A DNA stretch of 64,000 nucleotides from Linanthus parryae (lineage: Eukaryota > Streptophyta > Magnoliopsida > Ericales > Polemoniaceae), in the NCBI GenBank assembly GCA_023055425.1, contig JALGPY010000006.1:90927935-90991934 (forward strand). The letters are read 5' to 3'. The position numbers and the translations under genes were made by a program. The notes below the pieces were generated by a model that saw nothing but the letters and a program-made list of their open reading frames with translations, was not told where the DNA came from and made no database searches. Positions 1 to 12,701 of this stretch are shown piece by piece (within the stretch, counting starts at the first letter, position 1; each line of letters starts with the position of its first letter).

Positions 1-1066
1 GTGGTGGTGATGGTTTGTGGGTTCGGAGAGAGGGCTTCGGGCAAAGGTGGATGCGTATCTGGGCCCAAGGTCACGAATTGATGGTGGCTTTTGGTGTTTA
101 AGAGGTGGTTCCACGGGGTCTGCGGTAGTTTTCTGGGTATGATATGGTGGTGGTTTTGATTGGTTGGGGGTCGAATTCTCGCAACAGCGTATTTCGTGTT
201 GTTTGATACTGACAGAGATTGTGCTTCCTTTGGATTGTCGAGATTTTTGCATTAGAAATTGTGGATTTGGTGATTACACCAAAATAGACCCCTATTCAAC
301 CCATTCGACCAACTCCTCTCAATTGATCTCGACTCCCATTCTTTGTAATCATGCATTGATTAGGGGATTTCTGGCGTTTAGGAGGCTAGCGGTGGCGTGG
401 TGTTCTTGAGTTTGAGTGGCTGATTGGTTCCCAAGGGCTGTTGGTTGAATTTGAGGTCGTTCCCAGATTAAATGTTTTCGTTCACCAGTTGATGTATGTT
501 CTTTGCTTGGATTTCTTTGTGCTTGGATTTCTGGGTTGTGTTTGTAATTGCAGGACATCCATATATAATCAACAGGTGCTGGTAATACTGCTGGTGGGGT
601 GCTGGTGGTTAAACAGTGGGTATTAGGTGCAGCAGGTTGTTAATTGGGTTTCTTGGTCTGTGGAAGTGGTGGAGTAGAGGCTTGAGAATGTGTTGGACCA
701 TTTGAGTTTGGGTTGTAATATGTATTTTGATTTTAGACCATTGGTGGTGGCGGCGGTGGTCTTGCTAGTGGTGGTGTGGAGGTGAGGATTTGGTGGTGGC
801 GTGGAGTGGGGATTTGGTGGTGGCGGTGAAGATGAACACCAAGAACACTTAGCAAGAACAACAAGAACAATGTGGTATGCACATTTATGCAAATGAACCC
901 TTTCAAGGGTATAATGGTCTCAAAAAAATTGATTTAACAGAAGGGTGTTATTTGTCTAACATCCATTCACTGACAAGGGTGATTTTTGTATATCCCCAAA
1001 CAGTAGAGTTGGTTTTTTAATATAACCCAAGTAATGAGGGTGGATTTTGTCTTTTACCCTTATAAA
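1..1066. other. GGT-rich intergenic DNA with possible MULE terminus
   Basis: No credible gene is visible. The stretch at about 740-850 is rich in GGTGGTGGC-type repeats. From about 890 to 1066 the sequence reads like the end of a Mutator-like element. It has short runs such as CAAGGGTGATTTTTG and ends in GTCTTTTACCCT, which also occurs near 3222-3233. The matching left end would lie outside the window, so the assignment is tentative. Confidence 0.25.
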
Positions 1067-1187
1067 AAAATGTTTGACCAATATATAGAAACGCACTCTT
1101 GGATAATGGAAATACATAAATTTCAAGTCAATTAATATTATTTGTCTTATTTAATTGATTATTTTTTTGATTTATTATTTCAAGTTA

Positions 1188-1761
1188 CAGTAAAACCTCT
1201 AAATTAATAATGTTGAGACCGGGATATTTTATTAATTTATCGAGATATTATTATATCGATATATTAATAATTTATTAATTTAAAGAGGTTTTTTACTTAT
1301 GAATTATAAGTTTTCAAGTCCAATGTACTAGTTACAATGTGTATTAGTTAGAGATTGAAAATAAAATACAAAAACAAGTTCCAAGGAACATTCTATGAAT
1401 GTACATTCACAAAGCATTGAAGAACTTGTGGCGGATACTATTCAAAATCCGGTCGATTACAAGCGGAAACAACTGTTTCACGACTTTTTGTTTCAGTACG
1501 AGAAGACAATGCCCCAATTCATAAGTGCGATGAGCATATTTACAGATGAACGCAATATATAATTTGGAATCATTTAGTAATTATTAATTTATAATTTTGC
1601 TGGGACCAGTATATATACAGTGGGATCTCGGAAAAGTTATTATCTAATTATCTTATCGATTTTGGTCCAATTTTCTACTGGTCCCAAGTCGAGACTGGAC
1701 AAATTATTAAATTTATCGATGTTATTAATTTATCGAGTATTAATTTATAGAACTTTTACTG
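1188..1761 (+). mobile_element. Emigrant/pogo-like MITE
   Basis: The left end starts CAGTAAAACCTCTAAATTAA and the right end is an imperfect inverted copy ending in ACTTTTACTG. Both ends are flanked by TA, as expected for Tc1/mariner-pogo elements. Termini of this kind are known from Emigrant MITEs and their pogo-like relatives in eudicots. The interior around 1415-1555 can be read as a short protein-like stretch (SIEELVADTIQNPVDYKRK), possibly a transposase remnant, but no full reading frame remains. A longer relative lies at 25754-26690; the two share an interior motif around CATTCTATGAATGTACATTC. Confidence 0.7.
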
Positions 1762-3540
1762 TATTTGTATTTTTACACGAAAAATTAGAAAACTTCAAAT
1801 ATAAAATAGAGAGGTGTTGGACCACCTTAGCGTACAATTCGTTAAGCTCTTCTACCTCATCTTCTCCGTTCTTCTCTATTTTATATTTGAGTTTTTTTAT
1901 TCATCTGTCTGTACTAATGTGATTATGAAATGGTTTGTCTTTGGTGGATTTTCCCCAACAGTGTGAGCATAGACAAACAACTCCAGGGTTATTTTAGCCC
2001 CTTTTCTTATAATGGTTGGTTTTGTGTTAATGCCCCCCCCCCCCCCCCCCCCCCCCCCCAAACCTAATCCGTTGGTTTTGTGGTAATGATCTACCATTGG
2101 CACTACAATAATAAAATGCGGAGTTGTGGATGATGTTATCTACAAGGGGCTAGTACGTTACATTTCTAAATCGAGTACATGGAACATAACATATACCAAA
2201 CAAAGAACAGAATAATGGTATGTGTTGCATTATGAAAGGAGGAAGCTAAATAAGGACAAGCGAATGTGCAACTTACTAGATTTAAAAGGGTCATAAAATA
2301 AAGTGGAAGTCAATCATAGAATACTCTGTGTGTCCTGCCAATAATTGTTCCTCATCCATCATTATGGTACTTTGGAATAGTTAGAGGGGGACAGTGCCCT
2401 TAACAAATTTAGAGGGAGTGGGTAATGTTTATGGTTAGATACCACCACCTGATATGAAAGTTGCCCTACAAAGACAAAATTGTTATGTCAACAGTGAAGC
2501 ATCGCATGACCCTAAGAAGAACCTGGTAACGTTATATATTCATACAAATATGAAATTTCACATTTGCCGCTTCGTTCTCTTCAGATAAATTGGAACAATG
2601 CAGTCGAAATTTCGCGTTGGGTTCTGTTCTAACCTCGACATGAAGTACTCTATGAGCAATGTTGCAGATCTTCTTTTCTAAATTGCCCTCAAAGCTGGAG
2701 TTAATTGATCAACTTATGTCATTTTGCACAAATATTTGAACTTTTGCTACCTTCCACCATGTTGTAGTATCGGTACCAATTACTGACTAGTTAGAAACCA
2801 ACCATGGTCATTTTCTTAAGAACTACGTCATATCATATAGGCAGGTCCGAACTCCGTAGCTCATGCACAGACATAGACTTCAAATGCCCTACAACTGATT
2901 CTTTTTTTTAGTGCTCCAAAAAAGCACCATGTGGTGCTCTACTTCCGATCACTTTCAAGTGATCTAGCACCCATCAAAACCATGACTAATTTGGCCAACC
3001 AATTTTTTCTTTTTCGCAAATTATTTATTCCTTTAAATAGAGTTTTCCGATTGACCTAACTATTTGTTAAAACTTGAGGGCACTTGCCTTTACAATGGCC
3101 ACAGTCTATGATTTGCTTTTTATACTCGCTCTCATGACGCTCTCAAGTACAAGTGTGTAAAACTGGTATTTTTAAAACGTGATGGGACTAAAGTGTATTT
3201 TTATCAAAATATAGGGGTGGTCATTGTCTTTTACCCTAATTTTTTTTATTAGTTTTAGAGTTCTCTGATTGAGAGCCGGCACAGTCTATATTTATCTATC
3301 GTGTATACGTAAAGACGCCAACTACTAGCCAATGCATACAAACATCTACACAAGGTAGGCGGGTTTGGGAGGGTTCTCGAACCGAGAAACCCTTTTATTT
3401 GCTCCGAGAACACCACGTCGGCATGCCATGTGATGTTCTACACCATACATTAATTAATGCATGATCACGCCACATTTCATCATTATCCATGTATGTTAGA
3501 AAAAAATGTCATATTTATACTTAACTATATTCTATAAACG
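1762..3540. other. AT-rich intergenic DNA, no gene seen
   Basis: Only short shadow reading frames are present. It contains the C run at 2033-2059 and, at about 3170-3233, a second sequence ending in TTGTCTTTTACCCT like the possible MULE terminus near 1066. Nothing else is recognisable. Confidence 0.4.
2033..2059. repeat. poly-C run (27 C)
   Basis: An uninterrupted run of 27 cytosines lies in AT-rich DNA. Similar runs occur at 24608-24633 (26 G) and 59387-59406 (20 C). Run lengths of this size are prone to sequencing error, so the exact count is uncertain. Confidence 0.9.
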
Positions 3541-3605
3541 TGTGCTAGCTTAGTGGTAGAACATTTGAAACCCTTGCATGAGGTTCGAGGTTCACAATTT
3601 TCTAC
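3541..3605 (+). mobile_element. tRNA-derived SINE relic
   Basis: The sequence has a pol III box A-like segment (TAGCTTAGTGGTAGA at about 3546) and a box B-like segment (GGTTCGAGGTTC at 3582). Between them lies CCCTTGCATGAG. The order, spacing and intervening sequence match the better preserved SINE at 34195-34292, so I take it as a decayed member of the same family. No clear target duplication was found. Confidence 0.45.
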
Positions 3606-4115
3606 TCTAATATGTCAAAACATGAATGGTTGCTTTAGAAATTCACATTTTCCTAGCAACAAATGGAGATCGCACAACAGTAATAGAAAAATAAATTGAC
3701 ATGTGTTTTCAGTGTTTTATCTCCAAAATAAAGCGAAAACAAATGGAGGGCAACGCTAGCTACCAACCCCGGTTTCATAATTGGAATGTCCGCCCCAAAT
3801 AATAGTATTTTTTTTTGGAGAAAGCCAAATAATAGTATTAAGTGCATCTAGTAGTTGAGTGATATAAGTTTATAACATACGAATAAAACCATCTGATTTG
3901 TTATTTATGGGTTCGGAGACTAGTGGAGAAAAATATAGGTGAAGTGTCATGTTCGGTCATCGGTGTGCTCGTCTCTTGTACATATTAGAAGTTTTGTTTG
4001 TTCGGTGACAGATGGATCATACATGTTCAAGTTGTTTTGTGTTTCCTTTTCATGGAATAACACATACAACCCCTTCACAGGACGACACTAAAGCCTGCTA
4101 ACTGGTCTGGAACGG

Positions 4116-4732
4116 TTGCCGGGGACTGATGGGGGCAGAGTAATTGAGCCATTGATGGGCTCGGATGAAGTTAACGATGTAACTGCTCTTCAAGGTGTAA
4201 TTACAGTAGATGCCCTTGGTTCTCAATTGGGTGGGTTGAAGCCTAATGGGCTAGCTGGTAAACTTAAATTAATCAGCCCATTGCCAGACCTTGTTATTCC
4301 TGGCCCAATCTTGAATGCGAAGCCCGTTGTTTTTGCGGCAATTGGGAAGGCCGAACCATCACCATGACTGGCCAGGAAGCTTCTTTCTCAAAAACCTGCT
4401 GCCTCTCCAGTTGAGGGGACAAAAAGATGGGCAGAAATTTGGCGGAGTTAAAAGCGCAGATCCGTAAGGGGAAAGAGAAAGTGACGAGCAAGCGCAGAGT
4501 CTTTTCATCAACGAAACCCAAGACGGTGGAGGGCGTTGTGGCTACTAATATTACTTTGGAAGTGCAAGGGAAGGGTAAACGACATAAGCAAGACAACACT
4601 TTGCCCGAAAAAGAGGAAATTAGCGAGGTGCAGGATGAGAAGACAATTCAGGAAGTGGTCCTGGCTCCTGAAAAATGCGAGATATCAGCGGTGACTGCTG
4701 AGCATCACCACCGGAAGCAATGGTCGCCATAG
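4116..4732 (+). pseudogene. LINE ORF1 C-terminal remnant
   Basis: Two short overlapping frames (4116-4367 and 4427-4732) lie immediately upstream of, and overlapping, the LINE endonuclease start. They are rich in basic and acidic residues (for example RKGKEKVTSKRR) and end within a few bases of the first ORF2 codons, the usual junction between ORF1 and ORF2 in plant L1-type LINEs. Neither frame keeps a zinc knuckle. The product would have been an RNA-binding chaperone of the LINE particle. The assignment rests mainly on position. Confidence 0.45.
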
Positions 4733-6130
4733 GCTGGAACGTGCGAGGATTGGGTAATTCTTGTTTGTTCCTTGCTCTGCCACAATATATTTTTTTAATG
4801 GAAATAAAGAAGAATAAAGTAGAAATGGAATGTGTCCGTTATAAGTTGGGTTTAAAGTCTGGTATTCATGTCAGTTGTCGTGGCCAATGTCGTCAAGGCG
4901 GTCTTTCTCTATTGTGGGATGAGTCGGTTGTGGTGTCTATTATGAAGTATCCCAACTTTTTTATTGATTGTCTAATAAAAAGTGACGGTTTTGATTTGTG
5001 GTGGCTTTTTATTGGGTTCTTTGGTGATCCGGTGACTTGGGAACGCTTAAATACTTGGTCCGTGATTGATTGACTGCGACGTCCGGATCTATAACCGTGG
5101 TGTGTCATGGGCGATTTCAACGCCATACTTTCGAATGAGGATAAGGAAGGAATGAGGGTGTTACGTTCTCTCAACTATCGCCCTTCAACGAGACCTTACA
5201 CCACAATGAGCTGATAGATATTAGCTATGCGGGTCCGAAATTCACATGGTCAAACAACCAAAGCAGCGGAGGGGCAACTCGCGAACGTCTTGATCGGGTA
5301 GTTGCTTCGCCGGAATGGGTAAACATCTTTGCGGGGGATAAAATTAATCATCTTGTTGCTACATCTTCAAATCATCTACCGGTTCAACTAATTTTGGACC
5401 CAACCGCCCGGGCCAGATTCTCTAACCCCGATTGTTGCTTCATGTTCGAGTCTTCTTGGTTTTGCCATCAAGGGTTTGGTGATGTTGTTTCCCATATGTG
5501 GGAAGGAATGAGCCATAATCTGGGCTCCAAGCTTTTGGCAGCGGCTAATGGGCTACGAGCGTGGAACTCATATGAGTTAGGTAATGTGCGAAGAAATCTG
5601 ACCCTAATTTGTGCACGCTTAGCGGCGCTAACAGAAATGCACCAATCGGCTGAGATGGTAGAGAACGCTCATGCTTTGCATTGAGAATATAACAATTTAC
5701 TACAGCTGAAGAGGAAGTGTGGTATCAACGCTCTCGGGTGAATTGCGTCTGTTTGGGTGATAAAAACACTCGTTATTTTCATTAAAGAGCGTCTGCGAGA
5801 GGACCAGAAACACCATGCTTGGAATAGAGGATGTCGCGGATCATTGGAAAGACAAGGATGAGGAGGTGGTTCAGGTTCTTCAAGAATATTTTGGGAAACT
5901 TTTCACTAGTCATGACCCCTATGAGAATAACCAAGATTGCGGATTTAATTCCACAAGACTTTCACAAGGTCAATCTAAGACGATAGATGATTTACTTACT
6001 GCTGCAGATGTCTGGCACGTGCTAAACCAAATGCGTATGCACACGGTCCCGGGTGTAGATGGCTTCCCCCTTATGTTTTTCTAGAAAATGTAGCCAATTG
6101 TTGGGGAAGATGTGCCGACACAGTGCTTGG
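4720..6130 (+). pseudogene. L1-type LINE ORF2 fragment (endonuclease and start of RT)
   Basis: The sequence encodes pieces of an apurinic-type endonuclease followed by the region before reverse transcriptase. The start reads WNVRGLGN followed by FLMEIK, a hallmark of plant LINE endonucleases. Further on are MGDFNAIL near 5107, FTWSNNQ near 5240, RLDRVVASPEW near 5290 and SNHLPVQLIL near 5370, the last containing the catalytic histidine of this fold. The 5815-6084 frame ends in PGVDGFP, the entry to the LINE reverse transcriptase, and a few more residues (PIVGEDV) follow a stop at about 6082. Stops and frameshifts break it at about 5071, 5200, 5682 and 6082. The reverse transcriptase and 3' end are gone, replaced at about 6130 by CACTA-like sequence. 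Confidence 0.75.
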
Positions 6131-9100
6131 GCGGTTTGAAAACTGCTATTTTGAAGTCAGTGTATTTGATTTTACAGCTCTTTTAAGCCGCTGTTTTCCA
6201 AAAATATAGCGGTTTAACAAACATCTATATATTAGCAGTGGTTTGCTAATAACAGCGGTTCCGAAGCCGTTGTATTTGTTAATAGCAGTTGAAATAAACA
6301 GCTATTGTTATTAAAAAGAAGTTCTCAGAACTGAGGTATTATGTTCATAGCAGTTCTACTAAACAACTATATAATGTAAAATAGATGTTGAGTTATGAAC
6401 TGCTATTGAACAGTATTATAGCAGTCCTAAACAACTATTTATTTAGTAGTTATTTTCTAAATCGCCATTGCATTTATAACTATTCAGAAAAACTCTTTTT
6501 TTAAAATATAATAGATGTTTATAAAACAACTATATAATTCCTCATAATAGCTATATATATAATTCTATTTCTAAATCTATAAATGTAAATTAACTTATAA
6601 ACAAAAGCTATTACTTGATGAACCTTCTTATATAAATAAATGTTCCCAGAGTTTCAAATCAAACAACATATAATCTGTAATGACTCTACGACAAAAGTTC
6701 TAAGCAACAATGAAGTTGCAACTAAAATATTTAATGAGATTACGACAAAAGAAGCTGCAACTATATATTTCAAATTTTGCAACTTTAATCCAAAGTAGCA
6801 CGCAGCTTGAAGGAGATCTCACTGATCATAGCCAAAATGATGCTTCTCATTAGCAGCGCGAGCAAAAGAAGATGAAGTGCCTTCTTGTCTCATTTCGAGC
6901 TCATCGGCTCTTTCTTCACATTGTTGGGTGCTCAGGCTTCACCTGCAATGGTACACATTCACAGATACTATTAGAAATCACATTCTGACACATTCAAAAG
7001 TTACACATTCAAGTAAGGAAAATAGTGGTAGGGGCTGGGAAAAATTTAACAGAGTTTCCCCTCAAAATTGGGCTTTCCAGATTTAGAAGATACCATCACA
7101 TTTGTGTTCCAATTCATATATGACATTTCAAGCATATGAAATACACAGAAAACATCCTTTTCGCTCGGTTCAAAGTAAAATATCACTACACAACTATGGG
7201 AGTGAGCATTGTTTCAACTTGTAAACTAAAAGTTAAAATGTGTACAATGCTACCTTGAATTTTTTTACCTTCAAGCACGTCAGACACAACCACCTTAGCA
7301 ACACGTGAGATGAAAGATATTGTAGAATTGGCAGCTCAATATAGCCAAAGTGGCCTGAAAAATTGGAAAAGAACACATAGTCAAGGATAATCTTGACCAA
7401 TATAGAGACTGGATAACCATGTACCATAATGGTCAGGAATAGGTAATTCAGAACTCTCAGGTTCAACAACACCACAAGATTCGCATATACCAGATTCCAA
7501 TGGTGAACCCAAAAATATAGTTTCCAATTGACTGGCATGGCTAACTGGAAAGTCGCTGATGAATGACATAAACTAGTAAGAACATGTAGAAATAAAAAGC
7601 ATTATCACTGCTCTCAGCAAAACAGAAATAACTCGAGAGAAACCTACCACAACTCAGAGTAACTAACTTATTAATGAAAAATCTATATAGTCAGAGTAGT
7701 TAATGCATGACTTGGATGAAAGTTTCCAAAGTAGTAAGGTAATACAATTCCATAATGCATAGTCACTTCTAGGTTGCTACATAAATAAAGAAGAGAAAAC
7801 ATCAAAAGAACTAAATTTCATTACCAAACGTGTACATGAAAGGTGTTTAATGCCAGTATCAAATTAATAGAGTGAGCATAAACTAAATTCTCCGTCATAA
7901 TTGCACGCAGCAATTTCAACTCACTTGATCCTTCAAACCCATCAAATTTCGTAATCATGACATAACACATAACATGACCCCTGCCCCTAACCACTCTGAA
8001 ACTGTAAACAAATTTCACATAAAGTTACATAGGAATTTCCAGCACAACTTCATATACTACTACTTGGTTGAGACAGCTGAAGGATGTGAAGACAATTCAC
8101 GTACACTGCTTAAGATTTTGCTCAAATATCTTCATAAAGGAATGAAGCAATAAAAATGTCTTCACGGGGAGGAATTCATTCAAACAAACACAGAACATTA
8201 CACTATTAATAAGATCAACACTCCATTACGAAGCAATAAGAGGTACAATACAATTTTCATTCGAAAAAACCGCACTATCAACGAAAAAGAATGGTACTAC
8301 CCAAATGGAAGTCCTTTATAAGGTTGACATGTTTTATGAGGATTCAAAGGTTAAAGAAAAAGTAGCATATGTACATCTCATACATATGAAACATTCTACA
8401 TGTCCTAAGTATACCAGTAAACCAATAACACTAATTGTGGTAGCAATCAAATCATACAAGATCAAAATGTTTTTTTATAAAGCATATAACCGGATATATC
8501 AAACCTTGGAATGAAAGAATTGATAGTATATGCCTCGAACCACTTGGGCCCCCTCCTCCTTGCGAGAACATGACCTCTGTCAGAAATTCATCTAATTAGT
8601 AAGAAAAGCTAAAAGACAAAGAAAGCCCCAATTTCGTACAAAAAGAATCCTACAACAGGAACCCATAAACTAGAAACGAGAGGCGAACTCAAGAACACAA
8701 TTATACACACCTACAATCGCGTTTCTCGCATTGACCTTGTTACAAAATAGATGTTATTAACCTCAGTTATTCATTCAAATGAGTGGTAGCTCTGGTGAGA
8801 GCCGAGATCGAGAGCGGTGAAGTGTGGCGCCTCGCGGAAGCAGCATCTTGGGTTTGTCTATCGATTCAGAAGTCTCACTGTGAGAGCCGATTGAAACCTC
8901 CTCCAGCTTATTGCGAGACCCGATTGAAAACTCCTCCCCGTCGCGAAGCCTAGCCGCCTGTAGTTCCTCCAAATTTCCTCCCCCTCCCCTCTCCCTCTCT
9001 CACTCAGTCAAAAAGAACTTTAATGGCGCCTTATCCAAATCTCGCTATTTTACCCCAAATTGAGAGCTGCCAAAACTTAGCGGCCTGTCAAATATTTTCA

Positions 9101-9150
9101 AATTGTAAATTTTTAGAAAAATAGCTGTTTTAGAAACTGCTATTTTTTTA
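6131..9150. mobile_element. CACTA (En/Spm)-like non-autonomous remnant
   Basis: Both ends carry many short subterminal motifs of the type AGCAGTT, AACTGCTATT and AGCCGCTGTT: about a dozen between 6140 and 6450, and several between 9040 and 9147 in the opposite sense, including AAATAGCTGTTTTAG then AAACTGCTATTTTT. Subterminal arrays like this are typical of plant CACTA elements. Neither terminus keeps the CACTA pentamer and no target duplication is visible. The interior has no long frame. A minus-strand segment at about 6830-6945 looks like a short exon with an acceptor AG on its upstream side and a stop, possibly the tail of a lost transposase. A second minus-strand frame at 8775-8972 has no recognisable family. 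Confidence 0.45.
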
Positions 9151-9332
9151 TCTAAAAATATTCGATTAAACCTAATTATTATGAAATTCCATAACCATTG
9201 GAATAAGTTTATAAAAACCCTAAAAAACATTCGTTCAAAATCTTCTGAGCTTTCTTGTCCTCCTTATCTTCCCGACTAAGGCAACGCAACCTTGCGATCT
9301 CTTACAGACTATGGAAGAGCAACTTCTATTGG

Positions 9333-9645
9333 AGGCATGTAAATATGCTTAATTTACTAAAAGTTTGTGTTTGATTTGTTGTTGGTATGTAAAGCATGCT
9401 GCATTAAAATTGAACCAAAAACATCTCATAAAAAGGAACAGAACGGTAAGAAATTGATCGCGCAACTTGCCAAGCAAGTTAATGATCGACTTGCATAGGT
9501 CCATTGTCGACCAAGAGAAAACATACCTAAGCCCGACCTCGTGGAGGTATGTAAATGTGCTTGATTTACTATAAGATTATATTTGATTTGTTGTTGGTAT
9601 GTAAATCATGCTGCATTAACATTGAACCAGAAACACCTCATAAAA
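9333..9645. repeat. two-copy direct repeat of about 100 bp
   Basis: The segment around 9333-9434 recurs at 9543-9645. The copies share GTATGTAAA, TTTGATTTGTTGTTGGTATG, ATGCTGCATTAA, TTGAACCA and CTCATAAAAA in the same order. They are separated by about 110 bases containing CAACTTGCCAAGCAAGTTAA. No coding potential is recognised. Confidence 0.7.
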
Positions 9646-9654
9646 AACTCAAAG

Positions 9655-9946
9655 CCCGACCTAGGTAAGACGAAACTCGGCCAAGAGTGGTCGGGTCCCG
9701 ACCTCGTTTGGTCGTAGCCCGGCTTACCTAGATAAGATGAAACTCGAGGCCCGACCAAGGTTAGACGAAACTCGGTCAAGAGTGGTCGGGTCCCAATCTC
9801 GTTTGGTCGTAGCCTGACTTACCTAGATAAGACAAAAATCGAGGCCCGACCTAGGTAAGAAGAAACTCGACTAAGAGAAGTCAAGGCCTGGCCAGGTTTG
9901 GTCATATACCGAATTACCTATGCCAGGCCTCGACTTACCTAGATAC
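9655..9946. repeat. tandem repeat, about 95 bp x 3
   Basis: Three head-to-tail units start at 9655, 9750 and 9845, each beginning CCCGACC. Units 1 and 2 share ACGAAACTCGG, CAAGAGTGGTCGGGTCCC, TCGTTTGGTCGTAGCC and TTACCTAGATAAGA. Unit 3 is more diverged. The unit is GC-richer than its surroundings. Confidence 0.8.
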
Positions 9947-11639
9947 AGGCTCAACTAAATAAGATCCGTCATCCACTTAATTTGATTCACTGACACTCGT
10001 TCTTTTCTTTGCTCTAGATGTGAAAAAATTTATTCGCAAAACGGCAGAGGAATATGTGAAAGCTAATAGTGAAGTGAATCTTAAAAAGATGAATGTTAAT
10101 CGCGACAAAAAGAAGCGGGTTGTGCCACTTTCCACGAACAAGCACCATGTGGGGGTACGCTCTGCCAACGAACAAATTTCTTATATATGTGGGAATGCTA
10201 ATTTTTCTACTAATTCTTTTGGGAACAAGGAAGGAAATTGTAACACCGCCACCTCTCAGAGCTCGGAAATCTACCAAAAGACCCCCGGACTCATGGAAGT
10301 GTCCTCCGCTAAGGTACGTGAATGCCCAAGCAAGGAGTTAAACCTTAACGATTTTGTTACAAGATATAATTAAAGAAACTAAAACTTAAATAAAACTCAC
10401 GGTTATACTTTGTGGACTTATAAGTGATTGACTATATCCCCAGATTCCCACGTACACACCTGAAAAGATACAAAATATCCACACAATTTAGGAAAATATG
10501 GCAGCATAGTACTGAGAAATAATATAAATATACTTTGAAATGACTCAAATTTAAAACTTACAGACGCTCAAGCCAGGTACCCTGTCACATCAACACATAT
10601 AACACAAATAGAGTACCAATAACTTGTAACTCAAGGAATCCGCAATCATCCATAGCCATCACCACAATACTAGCCTTATGCGAAGATTTCAAAATCCCAC
10701 CACCATGAGGGTCGTGAAGACCATATTCACTTCGGACAAGGATGGCAAAGAAATCCACCAAGAAAAACTAGACATTAAGTGTGCACACGCCTACTGGACA
10801 TTAGTCCAGAGGTAGTACTAGTTGTGTATTATGTCTGAAGATAATTATGACTTGTCCGAAGAAAACACAATGTCCGAAGACAATTCTCAGTTTTCCGAAG
10901 ACATCACAACGTCCGAAGACGATCATACCACCACATATCACAACTCGTAACTATACTATTCTTATAAGTGCTATCAGTTTATAGAAACACGTATAATAGA
11001 TCAAGCATACATATGCTTACCTGATATCCAGTCTAGTATTCCTGACCAGCGAAACTTGTTCCATATTTCATCAACCACCACACCATTCAAGTATACATTA
11101 TATTAACACATGTCCTCTAAGTGAGGAAGAATGCATATTCAGTTGTTATGCTGACTGCCCAGCTAAATTTAAGGTTTTGCCCCTAACAAACAGGTCTCTT
11201 TAGGACAGTGACTAATTGTGCCTGAACCCTCCAATGATACTCATGAAGTCTATCAATATGCACATATGATTCTTATCCCCTCCTGATTCACTCAGTATCG
11301 AATTCTACAACTTCCACTTATTTGCATCCAGGTCCCTATAGTTTAGCAAAATTGCATAAAAGCCCATACAGCTGGCGTTTAGTCAATTTCAACCCAGATA
11401 GGTGTAGATTAGCTCCAAATATCATGAAACTGGTACACAGGCATGATGTCATGCCTAGATTTAGGATTTTACAGTCCGAATCAAATTATTACAAAGTTAC
11501 CGATTTTCCCCTCCTATACAGCTCAGCCAAAGTAGGGTTTTCAGAAAGCTAAACTTGATCTAACTTGACCCCTAGACTTAAGATGTTATTCTGAAGTCGG
11601 GTAGGGGGCGACAATCAACTATTTGGTCTCTTTCTCTCC
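9947..11639. other. unclassified repeat-like DNA
   Basis: A 117-codon frame at 10020-10373 on the plus strand (basic N-terminal half, no known motif) is the only longer frame and has no supporting evidence. The block at 10830-10925 repeats GTCCGAAGAC-type motifs. The character of the DNA, read on the minus strand, suggests an old LTR or LTR leader, but no terminus or primer site could be fixed. Confidence 0.3.
10830..10925. repeat. cluster of TCCGAAGAC motifs
   Basis: At least five copies of TCCGAAGA/TCTGAAGA (near 10833, 10855, 10869, 10897 and 10912) are spaced roughly 15-25 bases apart. Another, inverted, occurs near 10733 (TTCGGACA). Function unknown. Confidence 0.55.
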
Positions 11640-12701
11640 GTGCCTTGGTATTTCACTCAATAATGACTCTTGTGTGAGATAATAAGCTAGGACTCCCCTT
11701 ATATAATTAATTACTCCTTATTAACTACATATTTTCCCCAATACTAATCATGTCCATAGACGGATTAGTCCACTTTGCAAATTAGTTCTACTAATTTTGC
11801 TTGTGGTTGCGCTTTGATCCTTTAATTAATTAGTCAAACTAATAAATATCCAAATCCAGTTTAATCATTTTGGTGTGTGATCATGTAGGCTTCTACTTAG
11901 TTGGAAGTAACTATTACAAACAGGAAAAGGTGTCTAGCAACACATCTATGCTACCCAATCAATAGAAATAGTCAGTGATCCGACAAACCATGTGCCCAAT
12001 ATTATCGTGTTGTATATATCCCTTTGTCTCCATATCCGGCTTGGACAAGAGAAATAAGTGTCGCACTCGTATGTCCAATTCATAGTTTCTCGATCCTGGA
12101 AATAGTCTTATCTATATAGATAACATCAATATCCAATATTGATTTATCTGAGTGTGGCCAGACATTCCATAAGCACTACCCCTCGAGTGGCCGTGGATAT
12201 TTACTCCCATTATGTAGGAGGGAGAAATCCTTTCTACATCACCACCATCTCTCAGTTTGCTTCCTACCATGCCCGATTACTATCTTTAAAGTTACCATTT
12301 TACGACGCAACGTTTGATCATATCAAAACATGATATTTTACAACTAGAGTATCTGGTGACTTCAAGTCCAAGGATTACAAGACCATTGTCACTATGAGAA
12401 GCACTTGGGACGTTAACATAATTTATATATAGCATTCTCGTGGTGGGTCAATCCAGTATGCCATTACTCCTAATGCATTCCTATGTGCTAGACTTGATAT
12501 CTCCATGTCAATCTACCCACATAATAGTCTATAGTGAACGTCCTATTAATCAATATAATGGACTGATGATATTTAAGATAAACAACAATTGTAATATAAG
12601 GACTTCATTGTATCGAATATCTCCATAAATAATAAATGAATATTCTAGCCAAACAATGGTCATACTAAATGAAGATTGCCTCTAGGGCATCTACTCCAAC
12701 A
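11640..12701 (-). repeat. Copia LTR fragment (SIRE/BARE-type)
   Basis: On the minus strand this begins at 12701 with TGTTGGAGTAGATGCCCTAG followed by AGGCAAT. That is the typical start of LTRs of the SIRE/BARE group of Copia elements, as I remember them. Further features fitting such LTRs are CAAACGTTGCGTCGTAA on the minus strand near 12300 and a TATA-like TATATAAGGGGAG near 11695. The far end and any primer site are not recognisable and no coding region adjoins it, so it is either a solo LTR or a truncated element. Confidence 0.55.

Noticed and set aside
10020..10373. Host gene of 117 codons
   Set aside because: No family motif, no splice or promoter evidence, and repeats on both sides.
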